64,000 bases of DNA from assembly GCA_032718865.1 (NCBI GenBank), contig JALUTQ010000001.1, positions 2,170,001 to 2,234,000 of the forward strand, given 5' to 3'. The position numbers and the translations under genes are program-made. The first letter of the stretch is position 1. Every line of letters begins with the position of its first letter. Shown in pieces: positions 31,854 through 41,197 of this stretch. Source of the stretch: Tilletia caries (taxonomy: Eukaryota; Basidiomycota; Exobasidiomycetes; Tilletiales; Tilletiaceae). The notes beneath the pieces are model-generated. The model was not told where the DNA came from. It did not search any database and was given only the letters and a program-made list of their open reading frames with translations.

Positions 31854-31969
31854 CACCTGTAACTCTCTTACTCTTCCCTTGACTTTGGACAACACATCAG
31901 CTTCTTCTCCTTCACTCTCCTCTTCACTCTTCTACTCCTTCATTATTGATTTGTGAGCCAGGACCGATA

Positions 31970-33244
31970 ATGCCGTCTGAAGTCGAGCGCGACGCAGCAA
32001 CGACGGCGGCCCTCCTCCCCTTCGGCGCCGCCTACGCAGGCGCACCCGCAGACCTCCTCAAGCGCAACGGAACCTTCCAATTCAGCAAGAACAGGCGCCG
32101 GACGAGGACCAACGACGAGCACGACGACCCCTCGGTCTTCAACCCGGCGACCTGCACCCGCAAGGGCAAGCATCTCGTACCCCTCCACCCGAAATGCTCA
32201 CACTCCAAGCCGTTCAACATCTACTATGAGCAACACGGTACGGGACCTATCAAGCTCGTCTTCCTCATGGGTCTAGCCACGTCTTGCGCCGGATGGCTAC
32301 CCCAGGTTGACCACTTCGCCAACGCGCGGAATGGGAATGTTGATAGGTACTCCTGTCTCGTGTACGACCAGCGCGGGTTCGGGAGTAGCGATGTGCCAAA
32401 GGGTCGCTATCGCACCTCGGACATGGCGCACGACTTGCTCAGCTTGTTGGCAGAGTTGCGATGGATCGATGGGGATGAGTACAGGAACGTCCATCTTGTC
32501 GGCGTCAGTATGGGCGGGATGGTCACGCTCGAGTTGGCGAAGATGGTGCCTCACCATTGGGGTAGCATTACCCTTGTCTCTACCACCAGCGGACAGAACC
32601 TGGGCTCCAAGTCCGTGATGACCGGTATGCCACCGGTGAGTGTTTCACCCTTCTTCTCTCCCTTTGCGCGACGGTGTGTGTGTGCTGTGAATCCTGATAT
32701 TGGTTCCCAACAGTTCCGCGGCATCTCAACCTTCGCCAACATCATCATCACCACCGTGCTCGGCACCAAGACACCGCGCCAACATCTGAACGCCATGGTC
32801 GAGCTCCTCTTCCCATCCTCCTACCTCTCGGAACCACACCCAGACAGCCCGCAGGGCCTCTCCCGCCGGGAATGTTTCCAGCAGATGCTCCTCTGGCGAT
32901 TTCAGTACAGCAGACACGCCCCGCCCGACGGCGTCCTCCGCCAGATCTCCGCCGTCTTCACACACGGCGTCACGCAGTCCCAGCTGGACCGGATCAACAG
33001 AGAGGTTCCCTCCATCTCCATCGTGACGGGGGACGATGACCACCTCGTCAACCCGGCCAACTCGGATTATCTGGCCAAGTATCTCGACCGGGCTAGGTTG
33101 GTCAAGATGAGGGAGACGGGACATGCGTTGCCCATCCAGCGCACGGAGGAGTTGAATCTGCTTATTGAGCAGACTGTTGACTTGGGCGTGCAGAGGTCGA
33201 AGGAGGCATACTGGCGCGATCGCACGGCGCGGGCTGTGCTTTGA
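31970..33244 (+). CDS. Alpha/beta hydrolase, copy A
   Basis: Two exons, 31970-32635 and 32714-33244; 398 aa. The alpha/beta-hydrolase fold is clear: oxyanion region VFLMGLATSCAGW, VYDQRGFGSSD, nucleophile elbow GVSMGGM, acid DDDHLVNPAN, and His in RETGHALPIQRTEE. The substrate is unknown. The close relative at 59785-61013 has the same layout, including N-terminal DAA-TAALLP-GAAY-GAP and an intron at the homologous position after the Pro-Pro that ends exon 1. Copy A carries an extra Arg/Asp/His-rich insert near residues 38-50 (KNRRRTRTNDEHDD). There is no signal peptide or membrane segment. The start is the first ATG in frame, 117 bases after a TATATAA box. Confidence 0.9.
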   Translation: MPSEVERDAATTAALLPFGAAYAGAPADLLKRNGTFQFSKNRRRTRTNDEHDDPSVFNPATCTRKGKHLVPLHPKCSHSKPFNIYYEQHGTGPIKLVFLMGLATSCAGWLPQVDHFANARNGNVDRYSCLVYDQRGFGSSDVPKGRYRTSDMAHDLLSLLAELRWIDGDEYRNVHLVGVSMGGMVTLELAKMVPHHWGSITLVSTTSGQNLGSKSVMTGMPPVSVSPFFSPFARRCVCAVNPDIGSQQFRGISTFANIIITTVLGTKTPRQHLNAMVELLFPSSYLSEPHPDSPQGLSRRECFQQMLLWRFQYSRHAPPDGVLRQISAVFTHGVTQSQLDRINREVPSISIVTGDDDHLVNPANSDYLAKYLDRARLVKMRETGHALPIQRTEELNLLIEQTVDLGVQRSKEAYWRDRTARAVL

Positions 33245-33656
33245 ACTGTACCCAGACTCTTGTTGTTGGATCATTTTATACCCCTCTTGTTCCACGGACT
33301 CAATAATACATATATGTATGTCAGGACTTTCCACGGCCAAGATGTGTTCTACGCGCGAATTATTTCAAGGGCCATCGGGCATCAGGCATCAGGCATCAGT
33401 AATGATGCCTGGCCTTGCAGTGAGAGCGTCAGATTGGGAAGCGAGCGTGGGGGCTGATGAAGAATCTCCAGGATGAATGAAGTTTACAGTTGGGAAAGCC
33501 TTGGAGATCACGGACACAAGGATTTCCTCGCCGTCCGCTGTGACTGTCCTCCATGGATTTCAAAAGGGTGGGGAAACGTTTCAAGGGGTCGTACAGATAT
33601 GGACTGGGGGGGTTAGGTGTGTGTGGAGATGAGGATAGGAGACTTGAATGGCCCGT
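33245..33656. other. Convergent 3' flanks, no gene
   Basis: Spacer between alpha/beta hydrolase A and the SDH4-like gene. It holds a small GCATCAGGCATCAG direct repeat at about 33378-33396. Confidence 0.5.
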
Positions 33657-34500
33657 TCATGCGGTCCACACCTTGGCGATGAGCTCGGTGAAGCCTGCGA
33701 ATTGGACGTGCGAGGAGTGATGGTCAGCAAAGGGGCTTTACTAGGTGCGAATGTTTCGTTCGAACTGGAGGAGCACTCACCAACGTCGTCTGGTGGTGGG
33801 AAAAAATGGTCGGGAGGCGGTCCGATCGAGGAGAGGGATGGATGGGGTCAGCGCTCAAGTACGTAGTGGAATAGCAGGCATCATCCACTCACTTGTCTGG
33901 AACTCTGTTGACGCGCGAGAACAAGGGGGGGCACCGACGAGAGGGCAGAAGGGAGTACTTGTCAGCGCGCCTTGCACGCATCGTCCAAAGAAACGAAATG
34001 CAGAACATACCATAAATGCCAACCAGGGTACCAACAGTAGCGGCCCGCAAGGTCCACGCCGCAATAGGTCCCGCAACGGGGTACTTGCGCGGGTGCAGAT
34101 AATCCTGCACGATCACATCGAACCCAATGTGGGAGTGCACGACCAAGCTGAGGGCAATGGCGCCGTCGAGGATTCCCGAGGCGCCGTGCTTGGCGGCACC
34201 GGCGGCGATGAGGGGCACGAGGGCGATGGAGAGGGAACGCTCGAGGGTCCAGTGGTAGGAGCCGTGCGAGGGGGACGGGGGCGGGAAGGTCGTCGGCTCG
34301 TTCACCGTGCCGTCGATGTATGCTGTATTACACTCAAATTCTCCCCATCAGATAACGCAGAGCGAAGAGCCAAGAGTCAGAGGAGGTGAATAGAAGCTCA
34401 CATTTGGTTGGGTTGCCTGCGACGGCGTTCTTGCGGTGGGTGGAGCGCATGTGTGCGAGTGCGGTGGTGTGGAACGCGGTCCGGGCAGCCAGCGCTGGGG

Positions 34501-34539
<39 letters not shown>

Positions 34540-34597
34540 AGCGGAGCATGGTGGGGCGTGCGAGGGCGCGGAAGGCGCTTGTGGCTGCGAGCGACAT
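33657..34597 (-). CDS. SDH4: Succinate dehydrogenase membrane anchor subunit (CybS/SDH4)
   Basis: Five exons: 34597-34402, 34322-34011, 33904-33893 (12 nt), 33789-33781 (9 nt) and 33694-33657; 188 aa. It anchors succinate dehydrogenase in the inner mitochondrial membrane and takes part in heme and quinone binding. The N-terminus is an Arg/Ala-rich presequence (MSLAATSAFRALARPTML) with an 11-Ala run encoded by a triplet repeat. The mature part has SYHWTLERSLSIALVPL (helix 1) and LSLVVHSHIGFDVIVQDYL with the conserved His and Asp-Tyr. A third helix, AWTLRAATVGTLVGIY, follows. The conserved C-terminus YEFQTNDVGFTELIAKVWTA is assembled only by splicing through the two micro-exons. All four introns have GT-AG ends, and the last three carry a CTGAC branch element. 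It is divergent from the membrane-protein gene at 34911 over 313 bases. Confidence 0.93.
34504..34536. repeat. CTG/CAG trinucleotide repeat, 11 units, in the SDH4 presequence
   Basis: Eleven CTG units on +, read as GCA codons on -, encode poly-Ala in the mitochondrial targeting region. Confidence 0.95.
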
Positions 34598-34910
34598 TGT
34601 GCGGGCGTGCTGTGTGTGTGTGTGTGTGTCGGCGGGATGGACGCTGGTGCTGGCGATGGGGTCAGTCAGTAACGAGGTCGAGCGGGTGAACACTGAACAG
34701 CTTCCAAAGGGCGCACTGCGATTGGCTGCCAGAGAACGCGGAGAACGCGGAGTAAGCAGGCCAACGCAGGAACCACGTGGTCACAAGCCACGTGGTGTCT
34801 GGGTACCCCGGCCAGCATGATGTTAAGCATGATGTCAAGACAAGACCAAGTGCCAACTCCAGATCGTCAGGGCGACAACGACGGCGCAGCGCAAGGATCT
34901 CAGGCGAACG

Positions 34911-36488
34911 ATGGCATCCGCGCGCATCAGCAACCAGCACCAGAACGCATCCACCTCCGGCTCCAGCACATCCTCCGCCTCCGCCTCTGCCTCCGCATCC
35001 TCCGCCTCCCTCCTCGCCGCACACTCCCACCAGCAACATCGCTTCCGCGCGTCTCCCACAGGCGGAATGAGCGGTGCACAGCCACCATCACCATCATCAT
35101 CACAGCTGCCACAGGGCGCCGGTGGGGGGTATGCGGGTCTTCAGCTTAATGGGAGTGGAAATGGAAATGGAAATGGCAATGGTCCCTCACGGCCACCGCC
35201 AGATCGGTCAGATATCGTCGGCCGCGGCACCGTCCTCGATCCGTACGGGCTTGACTTTAATGGTGCGGCCGCAGGCGGGGGACTGCCGATGCCAGCTACC
35301 GCGGGCACACAATCAGGCTGGGGAGCAAGTTTCGCAAGGTGAGCTTCTCAAGTTTTTCCTAGATTTCATGGGATCCGTCGTGAACAATCCTTGACCCCCC
35401 CCCCCCTTTTCCTTCGTCCAACAGGCCAGCCCGGTCGCACTACTTCCTCTCCCGCTCCGAAATCGTCAAGGGCGTGGCCAACCGGTTCGTCCATTCGACT
35501 GCGTATCTCTACTTCTACGGAGGCATGGCCGTCGCCTCCCTCCTCACCGTCGCCATCAGTCTTATTCAAGATTGCCCCGGCACGCTCTTCTACAGTCTAG
35601 AGCTGGCCATTAACGTCCTTCTCATTGCCGAGGTGGGCATCAGGCTATTTGCGTTTGGAAAGGTGAGCATGACTTTCTCTGAGAAAGCCGGGGGGGGTCA
35701 AGGTTCAAGACAGCTGATTGGTGGGATTTGTTTTGTAAATGTGTCTGTAGCAATTCTGGAAGTCGACATTCAACATCATCGACCTCTGTCTCGTCGTCTT
35801 CTGCGCCCTCACCCTTCTCGTCATCTTCTTCTCTCACGACTGCTCTCCCAACCACGGCGGCGACGGCGGCGGTGACTACGGCTCCAGCTTCGACGGCGAC
35901 CAGGACCGAGACGCACGAAGAGGAGGCCGGGGCGGCAGATCCGAAGAACTCCTCGACTCCATCCTCCTCATCATCCGGAACGCAATGCAGTGCTTCCGCC
36001 TCGTCTCCGTCGTCCGCAGATCGAGGCAGAACGTAAACTCGCGCGTGACCAATATCGACCTTGCCTCTGCGCAGGCTGGCCGCGGCGCTGCTGATGCCGA
36101 TCTCTATCCTGGCTTTGAGTCCGCTGCCTCCGGTGGGGGGATGCACGATGGCGATAATCCCTATGGGGATACAGGGATAGGAGGCGGAGACGGGGGCGGG
36201 GGCGGTGGTTTGGGAAGAGGTGCGGGCGGGCCCCTCGGCGCCCTCGGCCGAGCAGCGCGCTTCTCCCTCGACATCGACTTACAAGATGAGGGGGCCCTCG
36301 CACGGGAGCGCATGGCCGACGGGGGCGATCCGGCCGAGCGGAAACGGAGGGCCGAGCGGGAACGATGGCGGACAAGCAGCGGGGGTGCGGGAGTGGGAGG
36401 GGGTTTCTTGGCTGGGATGTACAAGGATGGCGCGGAGGAGCAGCGGGCGCTGTTTGATGCGGATGATGATGATGATGAGGAGCTTTGA
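34911..36488 (+). CDS. Voltage-sensor-like four-helix membrane protein (Ion_trans-related)
   Basis: Three exons: 34911-35338, 35425-35662 and 35751-36488; 467 aa. The ~150-residue N-terminus is Ser/Ala/Gly-rich. Membrane segments follow: YLYFYGGMAVASLLTVAISL (S1), LFYSLELAINVLLIAEVGIRLFAFG (S2), FWKSTFNIIDLCLVVFCALTLLVIFF (S3) and a basic helix LLIIRNAMQCFRLVSVVRRSRQ (S4-like). The order and the acidic residues in S2 and S3 match voltage-sensor modules of ion channels. No S5-pore-S6 follows; instead the C-terminus is Gly-rich and ends in a poly-Asp/Glu stretch. Fungi have related vacuolar membrane proteins of unknown function, so a voltage-sensor-only protein is likely. A Gly/Asp-rich loop of ~40 residues is inserted between S3 and S4. 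No function is assigned. Confidence 0.82.
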
Positions 36489-37034
36489 CTTTTGAGTGTG
36501 CTTCCTTGTTTTTGTTCAACGTGCATCGTGCATCCCATAACCATCCATTCACATAAATTATTCTCTGAGTTTGGACCTCGACACCTTCGATAGCGAGGCC
36601 GAGGCCGTGAGCTGCACACCGATGGACACCGAAGCCCTGTTCCCTTTGTTCAGCTGCACGGAAGCGAGGTTGAACTAGCGTCTTTTGGTCCTGGGAAAAC
36701 GTCAACTCGGCGACAACAGAGACCGGGCTAGAAGATCCCGAATCAAGGTACGGGACTCACACGGAACAGACTGACAACTCACTGATTCTGATTTCTGACA
36801 CCTCTCACAATTATGAATGGGCGTAGGGGCTCTCATTTCTGCGACTGAGAAGGGAAGTCAGAGAACGCTCTTGATCCCAACGTCGTCCTCCCTTGCTGTC
36901 GAGCTTCGGCCATTCCCCCGAGCTCGACTTTCCACGGACGTCCAAAGAAGAAAAGGACAGACCCAGGACCCGCCCCTGCCCGCTTCGTCCCACCCGAACC
37001 CATCTTCCCCATCTTCCTTTCAAGAAAACCAAAG
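36489..37034. other. Intergenic, no supported gene
   Basis: 3' flank of the voltage-sensor-like gene and promoter of the START-like gene. Short open frames only. Confidence 0.5.
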
Positions 37035-38364
37035 ATGAGCAACGGCCGACCATCCCAACCGCCCATCGCGCAAGTCTACAACCCCATCGAGTTCCAAGCC
37101 GAAGTAAACATCGCCAGTTCCGCCTTCGAGGACCTCCTAAGCCCGACGACAGAATGGAAGGACTACGGCGAACAAGACGGCGTCCGAATCTACCGGGGCG
37201 ACCCCCCCGTCCTTCCCGGTCGCGACCCCAGCCCGGGAAGGTCGGTCTTGCCGCTCTGCAAGAGCGAGGTCGAGATCGAAGACGCGAAACCGGTCGAACT
37301 TCTCTCATGCGTCCACCAGGCGGCCTACCGATGTCTCTTCGATCCCCGCCTCCGGACGTCGTACTACCTCCGCCGCTTCAGCATGTTCCACAACCAATTC
37401 TACGCCGTGCTCTCCTTAGGCCGCGAGTGTCCCACACGGGAACTTGTCGGTGTCCAATTTGCGCGCTTCTTTGAGGAGGACGGGAACGAGGTCGCGCATC
37501 CTACGATGAAGTTGGGCAGGATTGATCTGGTGTTTGCGAGTGTGGATGACGTGGGGGCGCCGCCGGTGGAGGGGAAGGTGCGGGCGAATTATTGGCATGC
37601 TGGTTTTCGGTTTACTGCGACGGAACGGGGGACGGCTGTGCAGTATATCTCGCAGGTTGATTATGGGCAACCTATACCATCATGTGAGTTTATCCAAAAC
37701 AAGTACACCCGTTTTGGGAGGCCCCCATGCACTTACATATACGCATCTCCAAACCCCCTCCCCCCCAGTTATCCACAAGGTCATGTGGCTCGAAGAACCA
37801 CTCACCGTCGGGCGGTTAAAGGAGACCTTCCGACTGCTCGGTTTTCCGCCGTACGTCCTCGATCCGACGCATACCATCGTCATGCAGCTCCAGAGCTTCG
37901 ACGTCGAGACTCGGGCGGTGACGATCTCGGCCCTGGTGGTACGTGCGGGTACTTTTACTGTTGTACTTGACAGCAAACGGATGTACAAGGAAGGTGAGTT
38001 TTGCCGGATCTGCCAGATTTTTTTTTCCTGTCCATCCTGCAAACCCGCGTGACTCCTGCTCCAAACCCTCTCCCTCAACAACCTCTACTCCAGGCGTTTT
38101 CGTCAGTGATCGTTCAGGACCTGCGATCAAGTCGATCGGCATCGAGGAGATGGACGGCAACATCCAAATAAAGACGATCGAAAGTGCAGTCGGGCATGCC
38201 TTTGAGCTGGTGAGCAAAGAATCCATCTGGCCCCGAACGGGAGCTCATATTCAAGTGGGAGCCCTTACTCTAACTCTTCCATCATCCGAACGTCATCTAC
38301 CCAGATGTTCCGAGCGTGCGATCAAGAAAAGGACGTGGACCCGGACGGTTCGAATGAGTGGTAG
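37035..38364 (+). CDS. START-like (SRPBCC/DUF3074-type) domain protein
   Basis: Four exons: 37035-37683, 37769-37993, 38094-38209 and 38305-38364; 349 aa. The sequence has the organisation of fungal START-like lipid-binding proteins: TEWKDYGEQDGVRIYRGD near residue 36, then a helix-grip core. The core includes LRTSYYLRRFSMFHNQFYAVL, ELVGVQFARFFEED, YWHAGFRFTATERGTAVQYI and SFIHKVMWLEEPLTVGRL. The last exon is short and ends DGSNEW. Alternative splicing into open sequence near 38597 could give a different C-terminus. There is no signal peptide or membrane helix. The ligand is unknown. The family is inferred from pattern rather than from a specific catalytic motif. Confidence 0.75.
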
Positions 38365-38770
38365 TCGGTCGTTCGTCCCCCGTCACCAATGGGATAATGT
38401 ATTCTGCTCGCCCCCCCCCCCTGTGTGTCTATTTTCCCGGTATCTATGCCGCTGCTCAATCCTCTCTCCGCTTCGTTATGGCTTCTTCCCCCCCTCTTTC
38501 CTCCTTTCTGCGAGACCACACTGCCTTCCTCCTTCACATCATCACCGCTCCTCTCCTCCTCCCTCTTCCTTCCTTTTCTGCCTATTTTCCCTCAAGGTCG
38601 CCGAGCTGGTCCTCGAATCTCAAAATGTATCGTTATCGCATACCGAAGGCATCCCTGTCTTCGCCCTAACCCGTACGCTGGGCTTCTCTGAGTGAGGATT
38701 CTCGAGACCGCAACGGTACCGAGCAGAAAAGCGTTTTGGGATGTAAAAACCTGGTCAGCTTCGTTACGTA
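38365..38770. other. 3' flank of the START-like gene
   Basis: C/T-rich with a poly-C run at 38409-38419. A short open stretch near 38597-38695 could be an alternative last exon. Confidence 0.4.
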
Positions 38771-38950
38771 ATGCCAGCTTTTGACGATCCCGCGTCTTTC
38801 CGCCATCCGGCGGCCCTCAAGCTTGAGGTCGAGTTCATCAGTTTCCACGCTCGCAGCAACCTGTGTCCTGTACCCGACCGCCGAAGGGAGGCCGACGAGG
38901 CGATGAGCGCGACGGATTTGATTCGCCGATTTGATAATTGGCTCCTCCTG

Positions 38951-39015
38951 TATGGAACGCCGTTTGGGCGTTTGGGTCACCTTTGAAAATGAACTTTTTG
39001 AAATCGCAATCGCAA
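38951..39015 (+). repeat. Left terminal inverted repeat
   Basis: 65 bases, identical in inverse orientation to 40607-40671. Begins TATGGAACGCCG and ends GCAATCGCAA. Confidence 0.95.
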
Positions 39016-40606
39016 AACACAAAGGTAACCAAGGTGGCAGAATCAGACTCTCAACTATCATCATCCTTCACACACCCCAGTCGACTCTACACAACCCAGT
39101 GCCAGACAGCTCCGAACGCTGCTCAATGGTCCACTGCATTCATGCCGAGCCAAAGATCGCTCATTTTCCTCTTCTCTGAGCCACTCGGCGGATCGAAAGG
39201 AGCTCGCGGCTGACCTCTTTTGCCCAGTGCTGCTGACCACTTTCTTCCCCGTTGTTGCCTCCAAGAGTCTTTCTGCTCGCTTGCTGCTGCTGCTGCTATG
39301 CCTAGCTCACACTTTCGTCTTTGCGTTTTGATTTCTGGTGATCCTTTCCAGTCCGGCTAACGTATCTTCTTTCCATCTGCCTCGAGTAGCTATATGTTCA
39401 CCCTTCTGCTATCTTTGATACCTCCATCTTCACCACCCAAGCTTCCAGAGCTTCTCTGCACGTATGCGGCCATCATCTGCCCTCTCTCCTGCCTGCCTGC
39501 GCTGCATGCGCATCTCCGGACACCGTCGTCCCCTGTGTCTGCGCGTCATGTATGCCTTTGATCAACCCGGGCAGGCAGCCAGCCTCCTCCGCTGCGAGTC
39601 ACAATGGACGCACATCGGGTACAGTCGCAGACGCCCATCGTTCTCTGTCCGTTCCCATAAGGATGGCCCGACAGATATCCGTCTCCCAAGCGGTGCCTTC
39701 CTACATATACATACCGCTCCTGCCATGGCCCATATGCCGGGGCAAACCACGTGGTAATATTTTTCTTATCTCATCTTCTAATACAACAAGTCAGTAGGAA
39801 TTAAAGCTCGTTTCCTATTTCCACGTGGCCCCTTCAATGAGCAGCAGCAACCCATGGCCGTGCCATCACATGCCCAACTCTGACCAGGCGGGCTCGGAGC
39901 GCTGTTGTGCCCCTCTACTTTCTCCAACAAGTAGCCAGATGCGAGCCGACAAGGGCTCTAGCCGGCTTCAGCGCCATGCGCATCCCCTTCGGCTGTCGCG
40001 CCATGGTCTTTGACCGTCGAAGACATGGGCCTACATCCTTCTGCTTCCTCCAGAGCATTTCCTGCCAATACTACGTGCCTCTTCCTCAATACTCGCGCAG
40101 CTGCGCGCAATATCATCTGTATCACTGTATGTATTGGACGGTCTATGAGCTTCAAGCAGGTGTCTTTTATCATGAATGAGAGGGTAGACGGGAGTTGAAG
40201 AGTGAGGATGGCCTGAAGGATTAGGAACAATCAGCATGCTCAGCTTCAATGTGCTGCCTCGAACCTTCAAATCAGTCCCTGCGGCCGCGAGAGCCAGCAC
40301 AGCGCTCAGTCAGATACATGCAAATGTGTATGAACGAAGATCTATGCCATGTTTACTTGGTGGAGAATGACCTGGGCTGCTGTGAAGCTCGAGAGGCAGG
40401 AAAGGAACACAGGCGCGCGGCAACGGCTCTGGAAGCTCGAGAAGACAACTTGAGCAGCTCTGGCGCGGCGGAACAGGAAGCTGGGACCTCTGGCTCTACT
40501 CTCAGCCGGGTCGGGTCATCACCTGAACGTTGTGTGCAGTGTGATTGAAGATCAAGCGGAAAATGGTGAGGAATTCCATAGCTCATGCTCTGCCAACATT
40601 TCCTGC

Positions 40607-40671
40607 TTGCGATTGCGATTTCAAAAAGTTCATTTTCAAAGGTGACCCAAACGCCCAAACGGCGTTCCATA
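40607..40671 (-). repeat. Right terminal inverted repeat
   Basis: 65 bases, perfect inverted copy of 38951-39015, followed directly by the CTCCTG duplication. Confidence 0.95.
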
Positions 40672-41078
40672 CTCCTGGATATTCTCGATGCCTTGCACGT
40701 GTCCACCGCGCTCTGTGGGGTTCCGACTTTCGAGGGACGCGGGATCGACGGGCACGTTCTGACTTCTGAGGCAAAATCACAAAACGCCCGCCTACTCACG
40801 CACGGCAGCAGTAGCGCTCGCTCGCCGCTCCCACGGTCGGCATTAGTCCCACTCGCCGGCACTCCCCTGGGGCCCAGGAACAGCGAGCACAGACTCATTA
40901 GATTCCCAGCGGATTAAGGGTAAAGTGCGTGCTCTCAAGTTCCCACTCGAGATCGACGCCAATTTCGGGTGTGAGTGCGGGTGACAAATGCCTTTACGCG
41001 GATTGCGGCCTGTGGACTGTGGACACAGCATGTCATCAGAGCGCCGGAGAAAAAGACTGGGGGGGCCTGTCGAGAACG

Positions 41079-41086
41079 TATAAAAG
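41079..41086 (+). promoter_or_regulatory. TATA box of the PhoD phosphatase gene
   Basis: TATAAAAG lies 119 bases before the ATG at 41198 and is followed by a C/T-rich leader (CTTTCTCTCCCCTTCTTC). Confidence 0.6.
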
Positions 41087-41197
41087 GGAAGAGGATGGTC
41101 TGATCTCCCGTGGGCTTCGGACGTGCGCTTCAGCTGACTTTCTCTCCCCTTCTTCTGTGGTGATTTCTGACAAGACGCAGGATTCTCGAACAGGACG

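Larger units (their letters stand above)
31331..31969. other. Upstream region of alpha/beta hydrolase A
   Basis: This holds a CTCCATG minisatellite (31494-31522), a purine run GGAGGGGAGGGGAGGG near 31769 and a TATATAA box at 31847. No gene is supported. Confidence 0.5.
38951..40671. mobile_element. Non-autonomous DNA transposon with 65-bp perfect TIRs and 6-bp target duplication
   Basis: The left terminus 38951-39015 (TATGGAACGCCGTTTGGG...) and right terminus 40607-40671 are perfect inverted copies over 65 bases. They can be extended by one G/C pair. CTCCTG occurs directly outside both ends (38945-38950 and 40672-40677), the expected target-site duplication. The 1.59-kb interior has only short open frames and no transposase motif, so the copy is non-autonomous. 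The family is not assigned: a 6-bp (or 4-bp TCCT if the TIR is 66 bp) duplication is not diagnostic on its own. Identical TIRs imply recent insertion or conversion. Confidence 0.88.
38771..40917 (+). pseudogene. Open reading frame apparently interrupted by a transposon
   Basis: The left part (38771-38950) opens with an ATG and runs 60 codons, ending exactly at the left edge of the transposon. The right part (40678-40917) is open in the matching frame for 80 codons to a TAA. If the 1.72-kb element and one copy of the 6-bp target duplication are set aside, the two halves form one 139-codon frame. Across the junction this reads DNWLLL then DILDALHVSTALCG. No family is recognised. In GC-rich DNA such a frame can stay open by chance, so this is moderate evidence for a disrupted gene. 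Confidence 0.4.

Noticed and set aside
33889..34305. SDH4 ending within exon 2 read-through (MFCISFLWTMRARR tail)
   Set aside because: That tail is intronic. Splicing through the two micro-exons restores the conserved YEFQTNDVGFTELIAKVWTA end.
39016..40606. Transposase or other gene inside the transposon
   Set aside because: Only frames below 100 codons, without catalytic motifs of any transposase family I know. The element is considered non-autonomous.
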